Source: Glandiceps talaboti (taxonomy: Eukaryota; Hemichordata; Enteropneusta; Spengelidae). From it: a stretch of 64,000 nt of DNA. Shown in pieces: positions 34,796 through 46,043 of this stretch (its first letter is position 1; the number at the start of each line of letters is the position of its first letter). A program made the position numbers and the translations under genes. The stretch spans positions 26,093,449-26,157,448 of the forward strand of contig NC_135553.1 of NCBI RefSeq assembly GCF_964340395.1, read 5' to 3'. Below the pieces are notes generated by a model. That model was not told where the DNA came from. It ran no database searches and worked only from the letters and a program-made list of their open reading frames with translations.

Positions 34796-36230
34796 AAGAT
34801 TTGTATCACCAAAGATGTTTGCCCAGTTTCTTGATGAATCCCTTAAATGTACAATTTACCAAACCTTTTTTTTTTGTTAAAAAATCCCAAACCTTTTTAA
34901 ATAGCGTTTTTTTTTGCAATTTATTGTGTTACATACAGTCTATGATATGCCATGTTGCTTCACAATGTCTCAGTTCCATAAAAAAACCATAAAGTTATTT
35001 TAATTTTTATTAATCAAAAATTCAAATCAAATGCCCATTTCTCATCAATATGGCCACTTAAGTAAATTTCTCAAATCTCAAAGTTTTCTCCTTGTAAGTT
35101 ACTTGATATGATAATGTACCTACCACTAGAGGGAGTAGTTTTCATAATGTTCCATTCTATACTTTTTGGTCCACTTAGATTCAAATTTGACAATTCAATG
35201 AGACATGATGGTTTGCACTACAAGTAGTCATGCACCTAGGAAGACTGGAATACCTGTCATGTGACCACTCACTACATATATGGAGCATATGACAATGTAC
35301 ACGGAAACATTACGAATCTGTCTTTCTAGAACTCGAACAACAAAGCATCAGTGAGACATCGGGTGTTTGGCAAATTGTCATTATCATGTCACTAAATCAG
35401 TGTATTTGTTACATGTTACTTCAAAATTAGACATTACAGGCTGTCAATAAATTCATACAATATTGGAAATGTGTAATTTATCAGGTGTAGGCACACGATA
35501 TGGCATGAAGTGTAAATTTGCCTGATTGGTGACCTTCAAAATGATTGGGGTTGTTCAAATTTTTAACAAAAGTATACGCCATCATTCAATATTATTAGAT
35601 GTCGCTTGTCAAACTGTCTCCTGTTGCTAAAGGCCCTTTCATTGAAAATGTCCAGTATATTATGTTACAGTGTTTTTGAGATTAAAATCATCTATTTAAC
35701 TATAATCTAGTTGGTACATATTGGATCTTGGATCTAGATTTTAAGGTAATGTATGTGGATTCTTTACTTTGTAACAACTAGATTCTCATGTTGTGGGTAA
35801 TGCTTTCAGAAATGAACATTTCCAAGGCTTTTAATTTCCATATACAGTAATTGTCTGTATCACACGCTTGCACCATCATGTCTTAAATGTCAAATATAAT
35901 GCTTTCAAAAAATCTTATTGTCGATACAGATTCAAGCTTGAAAATGTTGGCTACAAACATAGTGTAAAAGATGTGAAAGTCATCAAATAAATGAAAGCAA
36001 ATCGAAATATGAGATTCAAGTTCTGTAAAAAAATATTACTGTGGAAGGAATTCTCCACATAGTATATGGCACATACAATTACTCTTTGTAGAGTACACTT
36101 CAATCATGTATGGTTCCTGTAGTCTGTTGACTTATTTCATACTACTGCATCTGGGGTAAGGTCTTATCTGAATACTAATATCTACTTATTCTAGCATATA
36201 ATCACTGAAACAAGGGCTGATATGTGTGCT
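34796..36230. other. No gene recognised
   Basis: CpG-poor sequence with A/T runs. No exon is supported. Confidence 0.45.
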
Positions 36231-36234
36231 AAAG

Positions 36235-36480
36235 GAGTAAATTATGTCATTTGATAAGCAGATATAAGTTTGTTCAAGAGAAGTTGATTGGGTCATTTTT
36301 ATGCAAATTAGGACTAAAAATAGAATGTTTGGTAAAAATGCTTCAAAAATCTTCTTCTCCAAAAGTACTGGGCCAATTGAGTTGAAATTTGTTGTCTAGG
36401 TATCATTTGATGAGCAGACAAAGTTTGACAAAAGACAAGTTAATTGGGTTATTAATATGGTAAAAATAGAATATTTGTAA
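36235..36480. repeat. Two diverged ~145-bp monomers of a dispersed repeat
   Basis: Both copies contain a TCATTTGATNAGCAGA word, then AGTTNATTGGGT and TTAATATGGTAAAAATAGAAT-like sequence. ACTGGGCCAATTGAGTTGAA and ATTTGTTGTCTAGGTATC lie between them. Related words occur at 57530-57660 (GAAATTTGGTGAGGATATC, CATTTATGCAAATTAGGTCT). Confidence 0.6.
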
Positions 36481-37184
36481 AATGGTGACTATAATATAAA
36501 AGTACAATATTTTACCAACTTTCTGTGTGAAATGTGTTCTGTAGTGTGTGTGTGTGAGTCATCATATGAAACCACTAACCACTTGATTACTTTGCTAAAA
36601 CAAAATTGCATAGTGGAAGAGCTGAACAGCAGAACGACCTCTACACATTTTACAAACAAAAAGAGAACAAAAAAAACCAAGCGGAACTATTCTGACCGAT
36701 AAGTAACTTGTTTTTAAAGTACTACTGGTAGGAATCACACATGGAACTGTTGACCTAACTTGTTTTATTTATACAAGGGTAACTTATAAAAGTGATAGCA
36801 GTAAATGTAAATGGTTCAATGTGCTGTTGACTTGCATGAATATATATATATGTTTAGTATATACTGGGGTATTCAGTGAAATACATATGTGCATGGGGCT
36901 GTGTAATCATTGAAATATACATATATTGCTGTACTACACACTTTAGATAGATATATTCATCAGGTGTAGGTTGATGTATTTCCCTACTGAATTGTATTAA
37001 CGATGTAAGTAGGAGAAATTGACCTAAGGTCCCTGTAGCTTTACAATAACTCCCCTCTGTCAATTACAGGGCTTCCTTCAAAACTTCTGCATACTTGTAT
37101 ACATTTGGAAGCATCTATGGATCTGTAGTATTGAAGTGTTGTAGTCTGTTCAACAAAACATTACCATATTGGGATACTATAATG

Positions 37185-37470
37185 ATATATATATTTCTTC
37201 TTTTAGGTCACTTCATTGAATTTATAAGCAAATTAAAAATATTATGGATATTCTTCCTCAATATTTTCTTTGTTCAGTCAAGAAAAATATGAGTGACCTA
37301 TGGGTCCTGGTCACTTTGAGTTGCTAGACAAGAAGTGACAAATCCTTAGGTCAAAAATATTTTCCAACTGGATGAAAACAATTCAAGAACAATACCCCCT
37401 AAAGCATAATTTATGAAAAATTAGCAAAAACAATGGCGATTGGGAATGTTTTGACTCATATTTCACATAC
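37185..37470. repeat. Family B palindromic repeat, copy 1
   Basis: The left arm (TATTTTCTTTGTTCAGTCAAG, AATATGAGTGACCTATGGG) pairs with the right arm (AATCCTTAGGTCAAAAATAT, TTTTCCAACTGGATGAAAAC) as an imperfect inverted repeat. It continues outward through CCCCCTAAAGCATAATTTAT to GGGAATGTTTTGACTCATAT. No coding capacity. It looks like a MITE with long inverted repeats. Confidence 0.65.
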
Positions 37471-37708
37471 TGTAGTACTGATGAAGTAAAAACAGGTTGT
37501 GACAGTTTGTACTGTGAAACACAATCAATTTAAAGTCTTTAGAACTGAAAAAGAAAACCATGTTAACATTCATGGACCACAACTATCTTATTTCTCAAGT
37601 ATCATTGTGAATCATATTGCCCAAATGCAATGGAGTCATTTATTGCCCTGATTTATGCAGGTACCAATACTTATTACCCTGATCCTTAACCATATTGTTC
37701 TAATGTAA

Positions 37709-37755
37709 TGTAATGTAATGAAATGTAATGTAATGTAATGTAATGCAATGTAATG
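37709..37755. repeat. (TAATG)n microsatellite
   Basis: Nine or so TAATG pentamers with two substitutions. Confidence 0.93.
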
Positions 37756-38244
37756 GAGTTATTTATTGTCCAAAACATGAATCATAAATTACCCTGATAT
37801 TCTTTCTGTCAGGACTGAGTTTTTATATTGCACTGCCATGACAATGTGATGTAATTGTATAAATGTCCTGATTGTACTACTTATTGCTATCTCTATCAAC
37901 TTTGTAATCATATTGTACATTAGCTGAAATCACTGCTTCAGTCTAGGTACTGCTACTTGGTAGTTTACATGTAAATGGCCTTATTTGTGAGTTGTGTAGT
38001 AGTGACAAGGCTAATGTAATTACAAATGTATGTCATTGTCACCTCATTTTGCTTTGATTTCATAATAAAGAAAAATGACTGGAATGATGCCATTTAGTAT
38101 CATGGTGTAGCTGATTACATGCAGTGAATGGTGCTCAGGAGACGAGTACATTCTCTCTAAAACTTAAAAGCTATGTATCATAGTTGAATTCATATTCCCT
38201 ATGCTGTATACATTGTATTCATAGAAGTACACTTTTTACAGCTA

Positions 38245-38490
38245 GTAGTATTCCCTATTGTTTTACTTTGTTCAGTCAATGACAATATGAGGGATTAACC
38301 TAAGTTGAGTCAACAGATGACTACTGACAAAACCCCTTAAGTCACAAGTATTTTAAGGCTGAATGGAGAAAAAAATTGGGGAATGATACCTTTAAAAGTC
38401 TGTAGCAAGCATAGGTTCTGAAAAATCAAAAGGGTGATGGCTATTTTGAATGTTTTGGATCCACTCAATATAAATATGAAAAATGCAGAA
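38245..38490. repeat. Family B palindromic repeat, copy 2
   Basis: TTTACTTTGTTCAGTCAATG with GAGGGATTAACCTAAG pairs with CCCCTTAAGTCACAAGTATT and AAGGCTGAATGGAGAAA. GGGAATGATACCTTTAAAAG and TTTTGGATCCACTCAATAT follow, as in copy 1. Confidence 0.6.
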
Positions 38491-39502
38491 CCTATGATAT
38501 AAATGTGAGTTGTCGTGGTGTTGAATGACATAGGATATTTGTTTGAATTCAACTTATCTTGCATGTGGTATAATGTTCAAAACATTACATATAGAAGAAA
38601 AATGACATATACATATTGCTCAGATTTTGCCCAGTTTATCTTTTTCTTAGTAATCTTGTCCATGATATTGTTGTGGATAATAATATTATTGAATTTGAAA
38701 TTGCAATTTTCTGTACACAATGGAGTTATTGTCATTTTGAGGAACTCTTATGTACATGGCATAATGAATTATTGTTTGCACTATGATCACATAATCATAG
38801 TGTTTGTCAAAAAATAATTGATTGTGGACAATGTTTGACAATATGAAATATGACTCATCCCCTACTCTATAACAGTAAGTCAATACTTCATAACTTAATG
38901 ATGGATGTGACAAGCAATTGAAATTGCTTGCTGATTTTATTTTTAGCTCACAATAATTTACCACGCAGAAAGCTCATTACTTTGTGAATTGTGAACTTGT
39001 CCACAAGACTAAAATTCTTGATGTGTAATTTGTTGAAAAGTTTACTGTAATTTGTGCATTTTGAAAGTTATCAGATGTACGCATCCATCATATACCTTTA
39101 CAAAAAATTGTTAAGGTAACATGTCCCCTTTCCAGAAATGTTGAAAATAGCTCAAATTTACACACACACACACACACACACACAGACATGGTATACATTG
39201 TGTATATCAAACTCACCTGTTTATTGGCTGTATTTCAAAAGGATCACAATCTCAATGAACATTACTTGCTATTTTGTTGATTTCAAAATCTATTGGACTA
39301 AAGCTTGTATAACATTTTATTGTCAAGGAAACCAAAGAAAAAGAGGCCAATAAGTGATAGAGAAATCAGATATCCATATCTCATCTCGTCTGAGTGTAAT
39401 TAAAAAAATATGATCATGAATAAGTAATTTGTATATATTTCATGTTGTACAGTCAATTACAAAAAGATACTTTTATCCATCCAACTTCCTTTTCTTCATT
39501 TT
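38491..39502. other. No gene recognised; (AC)n at 39161-39183
   Basis: AT-rich and CpG-poor. A 100-codon frame at 38515-38817 is Ile/Leu/Tyr-rich and looks like AT-rich noise. Confidence 0.45.
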
Positions 39503-40055
39503 AGCACAACTGAACCAATAAGGGGTTCAGTAATGCTATGGGCATGGTGCAGTGTCTGTCTGTCTGTGTGTGCCTGGCCGATTGTATTGATATTTGGTGG
39601 GGATGTTCCTTTTGGTTAAATAGTTGGGAATTATTCATATCAAAATGATTGCATTAGAGATGTGCATTTTGGGTGAAAATGCAATTTTTTTTAGAGACAC
39701 AAGCTTGCAGTCTCAAGCAAAGTGTAAGTTATAGTTTTATTTATGTCATGAAATCATTAATCTTTTATTGGGCAAGTCCCACTTAGGTCTGAATGGCACC
39801 ATGTGACCTCCTTGTCAATGGCACCAAGATTTAATATGTTTGAACACACTGTTATTAGCACAGCTGAACTATTTTCATTTGTGATATGTTCATAATGCTA
39901 TAGCTCTGATAGTGTCTTGTCCATCTGTCTGTCTGTCTGGCTGTCTGTCTGCTTATCTTTGAGTTACTTTAATAAAGTCAAAAACCACTGGCAGTATTAT
40001 TTTGATATTTAGTAGGGATGTTGATTTCAGTCTCTAATTAGTATATTGTTCAAAG
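39503..40055 (+). repeat. Two diverged copies of a TCTGTCTGTC-containing repeat
   Basis: The first copy (39503-39690) has TAGCACAACTGAACC, AATGCTATGGGCATGG, TGTCTGTCTGTC and TTGATATTTGGTGGGGATGT. The second (39857-40055) has TAGCACAGCTGAACT, AATGCTATAGCTCTGA, TGTCTGTCTGTC and TTGATATTTAGTAGGGATGT. It abuts inverted family C monomers, which share GCTATGGGCATGG. Confidence 0.7.
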
Positions 40056-40260
40056 AAAAATGTACATATCTGCCTAGCAACAAGACCATGCCCATAGCAA
40101 CAGCCAAATGGTGTTTCATATTGTAAAAGTAACCACAGGAATGGGTAAGCAAATGAATAAGCATTCAAAAAAGTATACAAATATGTCTAGCAACAAGACA
40201 ATGTCCATAGCAACAGTCAAATAATGGTACATATTGCATGGGTGACAAATATGGATTGGC
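40055..40260 (-). repeat. Family C repeat, two inverted monomers
   Basis: TGCCTAGCAACAAGACCATG with CCCATAGCAACAGCCAAATG, then a second GTCTAGCAACAAGACAATG with TCCATAGCAACAGTCAAAT, are the reverse complement of the monomers at 4215-4830. This shows that family C is dispersed and not local to the first site. Confidence 0.8.
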
Positions 40261-41335
40261 ATGTGGATAAACAATTTTTTTTTTGAATATCAGAATTTTT
40301 ACAGTTGTCCTACAATGCCATTGCAGCTATTTTTGACATTTGTATATAAGAAGTTTCAAAGTTGGAAATTGCAAATACTCGCAGTAGACGACAGTTCCTT
40401 ATTAAATTTGTAAGTGATGGAAACTTAGACTGACTGTTAAGGAATATGATATTCAATTCTAATATCATTTGTCAATATTCATCGATAATACAAAAATAGC
40501 TTCTTGTCATATTATTTTGTAGAAATATTATCAAATAATTGTGGATTTCCATGAGAATTTAATCTGAAATTGAACAATTGTTACATATATACATGTAATG
40601 ATTAGAACTGCTGGATAGGTGATAGCTTTAATAGCATTAGCTGGCAACAGATCTCCAATTTTTAGAATTGTAACCTTTCACAATGTGGAAATCTTTTTTT
40701 CATTATGTATTCGCCCATTGTAAATTGATCAGGATATCTCATGTGGGAGATATGCATCATTTTTGGAGTCGGAAGAAATCTATCAATTATCGGGAGATTA
40801 CATATTAGATACAAAATATGATATTGATCAACACTATCATATTTCAAATTTCATAACAGTTATGGAGACACTGTCTCCAGCTCTATAAATTTAATTTTAA
40901 ACCTATATGATACAATCTGATGATATTGTCTATGAAATAATGAGAATATATATCTTCTTCTTCTTTTTTTATATATTTAAAAGATTTTTATTGGACTATA
41001 AATGTTATACATAACAGGTTTTTACAGTATCTGGATAAAACACAAAATGATTTCTTTACTGAAATTCAAACTTAGTTTTCTATTCCCTGTTTAATGTTGG
41101 GTCTAATCTTGGACAATGTGAGAACATATATCATTACATAGTCAATTTGTTTTAGAAATTTGTTAGCATAAATTTCTAAGCACTATATATATTTCATTTG
41201 AGAAATGATGATTCAAAAGAGTAAATAGTAAATACTAGATTTGTCTAATACTGGTAGGAAAATGGATTTCATGTTCATAGAAACTTAGTCATAAGTGAAA
41301 TGGTTGGAATGGCCAGCTTGGAATTTACAAAAAAA

Positions 41336-41517
41336 ATTAATTTATTGTTCAAGCCTTGCTGTTCTTATTTGTGTCATGTGCCTTCAGTGCATCTAGCTGT
41401 ATGACTGGAGACTAGTATGTTCTCTAATTAATTTATTGTTCAAGCCTTGCTGTTCTTATTTGTGTCTTGTGCCGCCAGTGCATCTAGCTGTATGACTGGA
41501 GACTAGTATGTTCTCGA
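41336..41517. repeat. 91-bp direct duplication
   Basis: Two copies starting AATTAATTTATTGTTCAAGC and ending GAGACTAGTATGTTCTC, offset 91 bp with about three differences, so a recent duplication. Confidence 0.95.
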
Positions 41518-43141
41518 ATTTATTTTTTGCTGTTTTTTCAAAACTGTTGTGTTGGGTTTTATTTTGTGTGTGTCACCACACATAAGGGAAATGCCAACTT
41601 GTGGTCAGTCACAAGAAATTACTGTGTATCAATGGCATATCAAATTGGCTTAGAGGGCACCTGATAGGACAGAGGTTGTCATATGAAGGATCTAATCCTA
41701 CAGTATGTATCACTATGGGTTTTCAGAGGTTGCAATGGATTGTATGTTCTTTAGAGAGTTGAAGTATAAAGGTCATTATGCTGTTATCTGTCCATGCCAG
41801 GGGTTACATGCTCTGAGCACAATGTATAATGATGCTTTTATTATAAATTTACATCTTTATATCTTCAACTGATTTGACTGAAATGTGGACTTTAAAGCCT
41901 GATCATCATCCTCTGTAAGGAAACTATTAGTTATGTGCATATATCAGCTTTTAAGATAATATATGATATTCATCATATAAGTAATTGCTACTCTGACTGT
42001 GAAGTACCTTTGATTGATTACACAGCTACCAGAGTAAGCCTAAAGGAATACATTTACCGGGTATTTATCACACAATACTAAATCAAGTGATATTTATCAA
42101 TTGAATTTATGACTTCATTTTGTTCTAGTGCCAAAACTTTGTAATTTGTAACAGTTAATCAAAGTTTGCTTGCTTTGATGTTAAACAAGAATTAACAGAT
42201 AGATTCAACAATTTTTGATCAGATGTAATGTTTTTGGTTTTATACAGTGCTCAGTGTGGTAAACAATTTTCTAAGTAGTAGATGTGAACTATTGTATCAG
42301 TTTACTGGACAGTGTTGCTGTAATGTTAGTAAACTGTTGTTTCACTGACTTTCAAAGTTCTTTACACTTTTATCATATGGTTATCAGTTGTTTAAAACCT
42401 GCACTAGCTTACAACTAGAGTATTATTTTATATCGAAAAACCATCAACACATTGACAGCATATTGACAATTACTTAATATAAAATGACATTCACAATACT
42501 ATGCCCATTAAAGTGGCCATATGGATGGCAAATGGGTATTTATTTTGGATTAGTAATTGATAGAACAACTCAACTATGTTAAAAAAAATGAAATAGCATA
42601 TGACAAGCCCTTGTTTGTAACTCAGTAATTTGCTTCAAAAAAATGAGTGAAATGTTTGTTATTGTACATACACAAATATACAATAACAACATTTTTACAC
42701 ACTTTTTTTTTTTAGCTTTTTGCAATGTAGTGATGTACAAAGCTGGAATTTGGTGATGCTGTACGTTTCACATTGTTTTTTCAAGTAAAAAAATATGGTA
42801 AAGTTGGAGAATATATTGTTCATGGTTCCCAGAATCAATAGGACAGTACAAAGTCAATATAGTTGTATTTTATCTGTAAGTAATATAATAGCACTGTTAG
42901 TAGGTTGAATTAAATCTTGAATTGTGTGCCATGTTGATAAGACAGGAAAGCTAATCACATGATCATCACAACTAATCACATGATCACGACAACAGAAATT
43001 CTGTCTTGTTTGAGTTAGATTTCAACATGATACTCCAGAAGATAACAATGGATGATACATATATGAATAATTCAATGATATTACCTTTCACTCATTCCCA
43101 TTTCACATTCACCATGTTCTTGGCATTTGGCATACGTTTGG
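41518..43141. other. No gene recognised
   Basis: CpG-poor. A possible diverged family A fragment lies at 42405-42490 (GCACTAGCTTACAACTAGAG). A 20-bp duplication, CTAATCACATGATCA, lies at about 42950-42985. Confidence 0.4.
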
Positions 43142-43476
43142 ATTAATTATTGTATCATGTTCTTTGTACCATTTTATACCCATTTACCTGCATGTGAGGG
43201 ATTCTGTATACTTCAGGGTGTATATTAATTATTGTATCATGTTCTTTGTACCATTTTATACCCATTTACCTGCATGTGAGGGATTCTGTATACTTCAGGG
43301 TGTATATTAATTATTGTATCATGTTCTTTGTACCATTTTATACCCATTTACCTGCATGTGAGGGATTCTGTATACTTCAGGGTATACATTAATTATTGTA
43401 TCATGTTCTTTGTACCATTTTATACCCATTTAACTGCATGTGAGGGATTCTGTATACTTCAGGGTGTACATTAATT
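43142..43476. repeat. 82-bp tandem repeat, four copies plus a partial
   Basis: Copies start ATTAATTATTGTATCATG at 43142, 43224, 43306 and 43388, with a partial at 43470. They contain GTACCATTTTATACCC and GAGGGATTCTGTATACTTC. Very few differences separate the copies, which suggests recent expansion. Confidence 0.96.
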
Positions 43477-44358
43477 TGGAAAGAGTTTTAAAAAATGTTC
43501 CTGTTGCAGCTACTGCAGCTTTAACCTATTTGTCTGTACACTTCTTTGGTGTCAGTTGCTGGCTCTGTAATCTAGAATTCACACTCTGTATTTACATTTT
43601 GAACTGTGGGCACAAACCATACATCTCGAGAGAGCTTAATTTTAGCATTATTAATTATTACTTGTAATGCACTCTAGAGATGACTATAATAGTACTACAT
43701 GTAGGTGCTATCATAAACCCTGTCTTGTTTGCTCCAGGCTCTCCATGATATAGATTCTGTATTGTATTTATCAGTTACCATATCTTGTAGTGATGTCATG
43801 TTTTATGTCATAATGCTGTGCAGTTTGTTACATTGACAGATGTGTGCTAAATATCAAAACTGATAATGGAATACAAGGACACTTTGATAACTGTTATAAT
43901 TCATACAGATTCCAGTTTTGAAATCTGATGTCTTAGCTGACATTGACAGATGAATACCAAATGACAGTACAAATCAGCTTCATAATCACTATATATTGCA
44001 TTAATATGCATAAAAAATTTAAGTTATGATTTATGCATTATATATTTTATGGTGTAATCACAGAACATGATAAAAACATCAGAGTTACCGCCAGCGCCAA
44101 TGAGAAGGTAATGCATTCATATGTATTATCAAGTGCTCTGGGATCAGAAACCATGGTTTATTGTATCCATGGTTTAGGTGTACCCATAGACAACATAAGG
44201 AACTGTAATATGTATGTAATGATGGAAATTACCTTACTATCATATTGTAGTATTTGGTACAACAAAACCTTATTGGTGAGGACAGCACAGTATATTTATA
44301 GCAGTTATTGTTGTGGTATTTGTAATAAAATATGAGTTATGACTAATATAATTTGTAT
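43477..44358. other. No gene recognised
   Basis: A 100-codon frame (44033-44335) has ordinary amino-acid use but no recognised motif or clear splice sites. I do not call it. Confidence 0.4.
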
Positions 44359-44530
44359 CAGGGTGACACTATTTTTTTCTGTTTCTCATTACCTGTCCGA
44401 CCCAAATTTTTAGCTCTGACATCAAAATAAAAAGAATATTTTTATTTTCACTCGCCCTAATATTTTATGGAACAGCACCCTCTCTGGCAAGAATAAGCAA
44501 GTTTCTGGACTGTCGATGTCATCTACAGTC

Positions 44531-44644
44531 ATGGCGGCGAGGATGACACTTGTTCACGAACTGAACATTCATTCAAGTCCATGCCAATTGCGTAGAGAAG
44601 CTGGGAAAGGGCTTGTTACCAGGAATCCAATAAAAAGAAGATAA
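44531..44644 (+). other. Short GC-richer open frame within the outer element
   Basis: ATGGCGGCGAGG opens a 37-codon frame (MAARMTLVHELNIHSS near its start, LRREAGKGLVTRNPIKRR at its end). CpG is locally frequent. It resembles a captured first exon, but there is no splice donor and no recognised family, so it could be chance. Confidence 0.2.
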
Positions 44645-44776
44645 AGAGGAGGAAAAGGAGATGAAGAGAAACATGAAGATGATAATTTACTTTTTTACTC
44701 TTTTTTTTAAAAATCAACTGACCCACCCATAGTTGCCATGAAAAAGTAATGAGAAACATAAAAAATATAGGAGGTA

Positions 44777-46020
44777 TGTAAGGGTACCTAAAGTGGCAAA
44801 GTGGGACCGTAAAGTGGGACTCCAACTTTGTGCCAAACAGGCAAAGTAGGACTGGAAGTGGGGTCGGTCCAACTTCACGATTTTCTCATTTATGACATTG
44901 CGATCCCGTACACCACATATGTGTATGACACACAACTGCTCCATGGCCCGCTTTGCACTATTGCACATTCGAAATATCGACGGAATTGACATTGATTATT
45001 GTAATCATCATCATCATTAATTAAAGTCGATTTCTTCCCCCTGGCGGGGGGTCACCGACTGTCCTTCTTTCCATGTGGCAATCCCATTCCTCCATTTCTG
45101 CCTGTTCCCATAGTCATTGATGTTTAATCCAATCTGTTTACATTTACATGTAAATGATTCTATAATTTCGTCCAACCAACAAAAACAATGATGTGGTTTT
45201 ATTCCCAAATGCAGTCGAGGAGAAACGAAATCGTACTATTTCATGTACCACGTATAGTAATACAAATTATGCATTGTATACGATTTTTGTACATTGTCAG
45301 AGCAATGAAACCAACGTCAATCTTTATGTTGTTGTGGGTTTTTTTGTCATACTCTACTTAGGACTGAAACTTTGCCGACTTATCGTATCGCAAAACTTTC
45401 GTTGTTGACGAAGCTTCACGCGTCCTTAGAGCAGTCGCTTCCATTACCGGGTTTACGTTTCGCGCAGTACAACTGTTTTCTCTGACGTTCGCATTGGGCA
45501 CCCTTTGACCTTGCTTTTCTTCACATGAAGTGCAAACTGATCGTATTCGATTGGACGTCCCTGTCACACATTTTTACATTCCAAAACTCTTCCATTTCTG
45601 TGATTGTCGCTAACTTTTGTACAACAGATTGTAGGGATAACATATTGTCATGTGTTATATTTTTTGAACATGAAGTAGTACATTGTCATAGACCATGTAT
45701 GTTAGTTCAGTTGGTTAAATGCAGTTGACCTCGGGCGAGTTGGCACACTGTTGCGAGTTAAACTCGGCACAGGGTAATTTTATCAATGAACGCCCGATGG
45801 CATGCTCTTCTTATGATCGGTGCCTTAACTGCAGTTTAGTAAAGTTGCACCGGTCCAACTTTGCCGAAAATCGTGAAGTTGGACTGACCCTACTTCCGGT
45901 CCAACTTTGCCGAAAATCGTGAAGTTGGACCGACCCCACTCCCGGTCCTACTTTGCCTGTTTGGCACAAAGTTGGAGTCCCACTTTATGGTCCCACTTTG
46001 CCACTTTAGGTACCCTTACA
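44777..46020. mobile_element. Non-autonomous DNA transposon with 109-bp inverted repeats
   Basis: The ends TGTAAGGGTACCTAAAGTGG and, in reverse, the same sequence at 46020 are flanked on both sides by TA (44775-44776 and 46021-46022). The inverted repeats 44777-44885 and 45912-46020 are 109 bp with about three mismatches. Inside the right end a 46-bp unit (CGGTCCAACTTTGCCG, AAAATCGTGAAGTTGGAC) is repeated at 45851 and 45897. TA duplication and TGTA ends fit Tc1/mariner-like or similar TA-targeting families. No transposase is encoded, so mobility would need a helper. Low inverted-repeat divergence and high CpG suggest a fairly young insertion. Confidence 0.85.
45005..45190 (-). pseudogene. Non-LTR retrotransposon C-terminal fragment inside the DNA element
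   Basis: The minus frame reads CWLDEIIESFTCKCKQIGL, NINDYGNRQKWRNGI, then ATWKEGQSVTPRQGEEIDFN and stop. WLD, G.N, a NRQKWR motif (usually DRxxWR) and a short acidic end are typical of the last residues of RTE/jockey/CR1-type reverse-transcriptase ORFs. The stop is followed by ATGATGATGATT, a triplet tail as used by such elements. Only the last ~55 codons are present, so this is a 5'-truncated LINE insertion or captured sequence. Confidence 0.6.
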
Positions 46021-46043
46021 TACATGAATATAGGGTCACCCTC

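Larger units (their letters stand above)
44359..46043. mobile_element. Outer inverted-repeat element with nested insertion
   Basis: The left end begins CAGGGTGACACTAT and 13 bp further on has TGTTTCTCATTAC. The right end, read in reverse, begins GAGGGTGACCCTAT and also reaches TGTTTCTCATTAC. These inverted ends enclose about 440 bp once the inner element (44777-46020) is removed. The terminus matches the one at 742-754. A hAT-like MITE is possible. No clean 8-bp target duplication is seen. Confidence 0.5.

Noticed and set aside
38515-38817. 100-codon hydrophobic frame resembling a membrane protein
   Set aside because: Ile/Leu/Tyr/Phe excess follows from AT-rich sequence, and no other support is seen.
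44033-44335. 100-codon plus-strand frame of fairly ordinary composition
   Set aside because: No clear acceptor or donor, no recognised motif, and low CpG as in its surroundings. Left as unassigned.
45193-45408. 71-codon frame with a hydrophobic stretch inside the DNA transposon
   Set aside because: No transposase motif (no DDE/D spacing possible in this length) and no recognised family. Probably chance.
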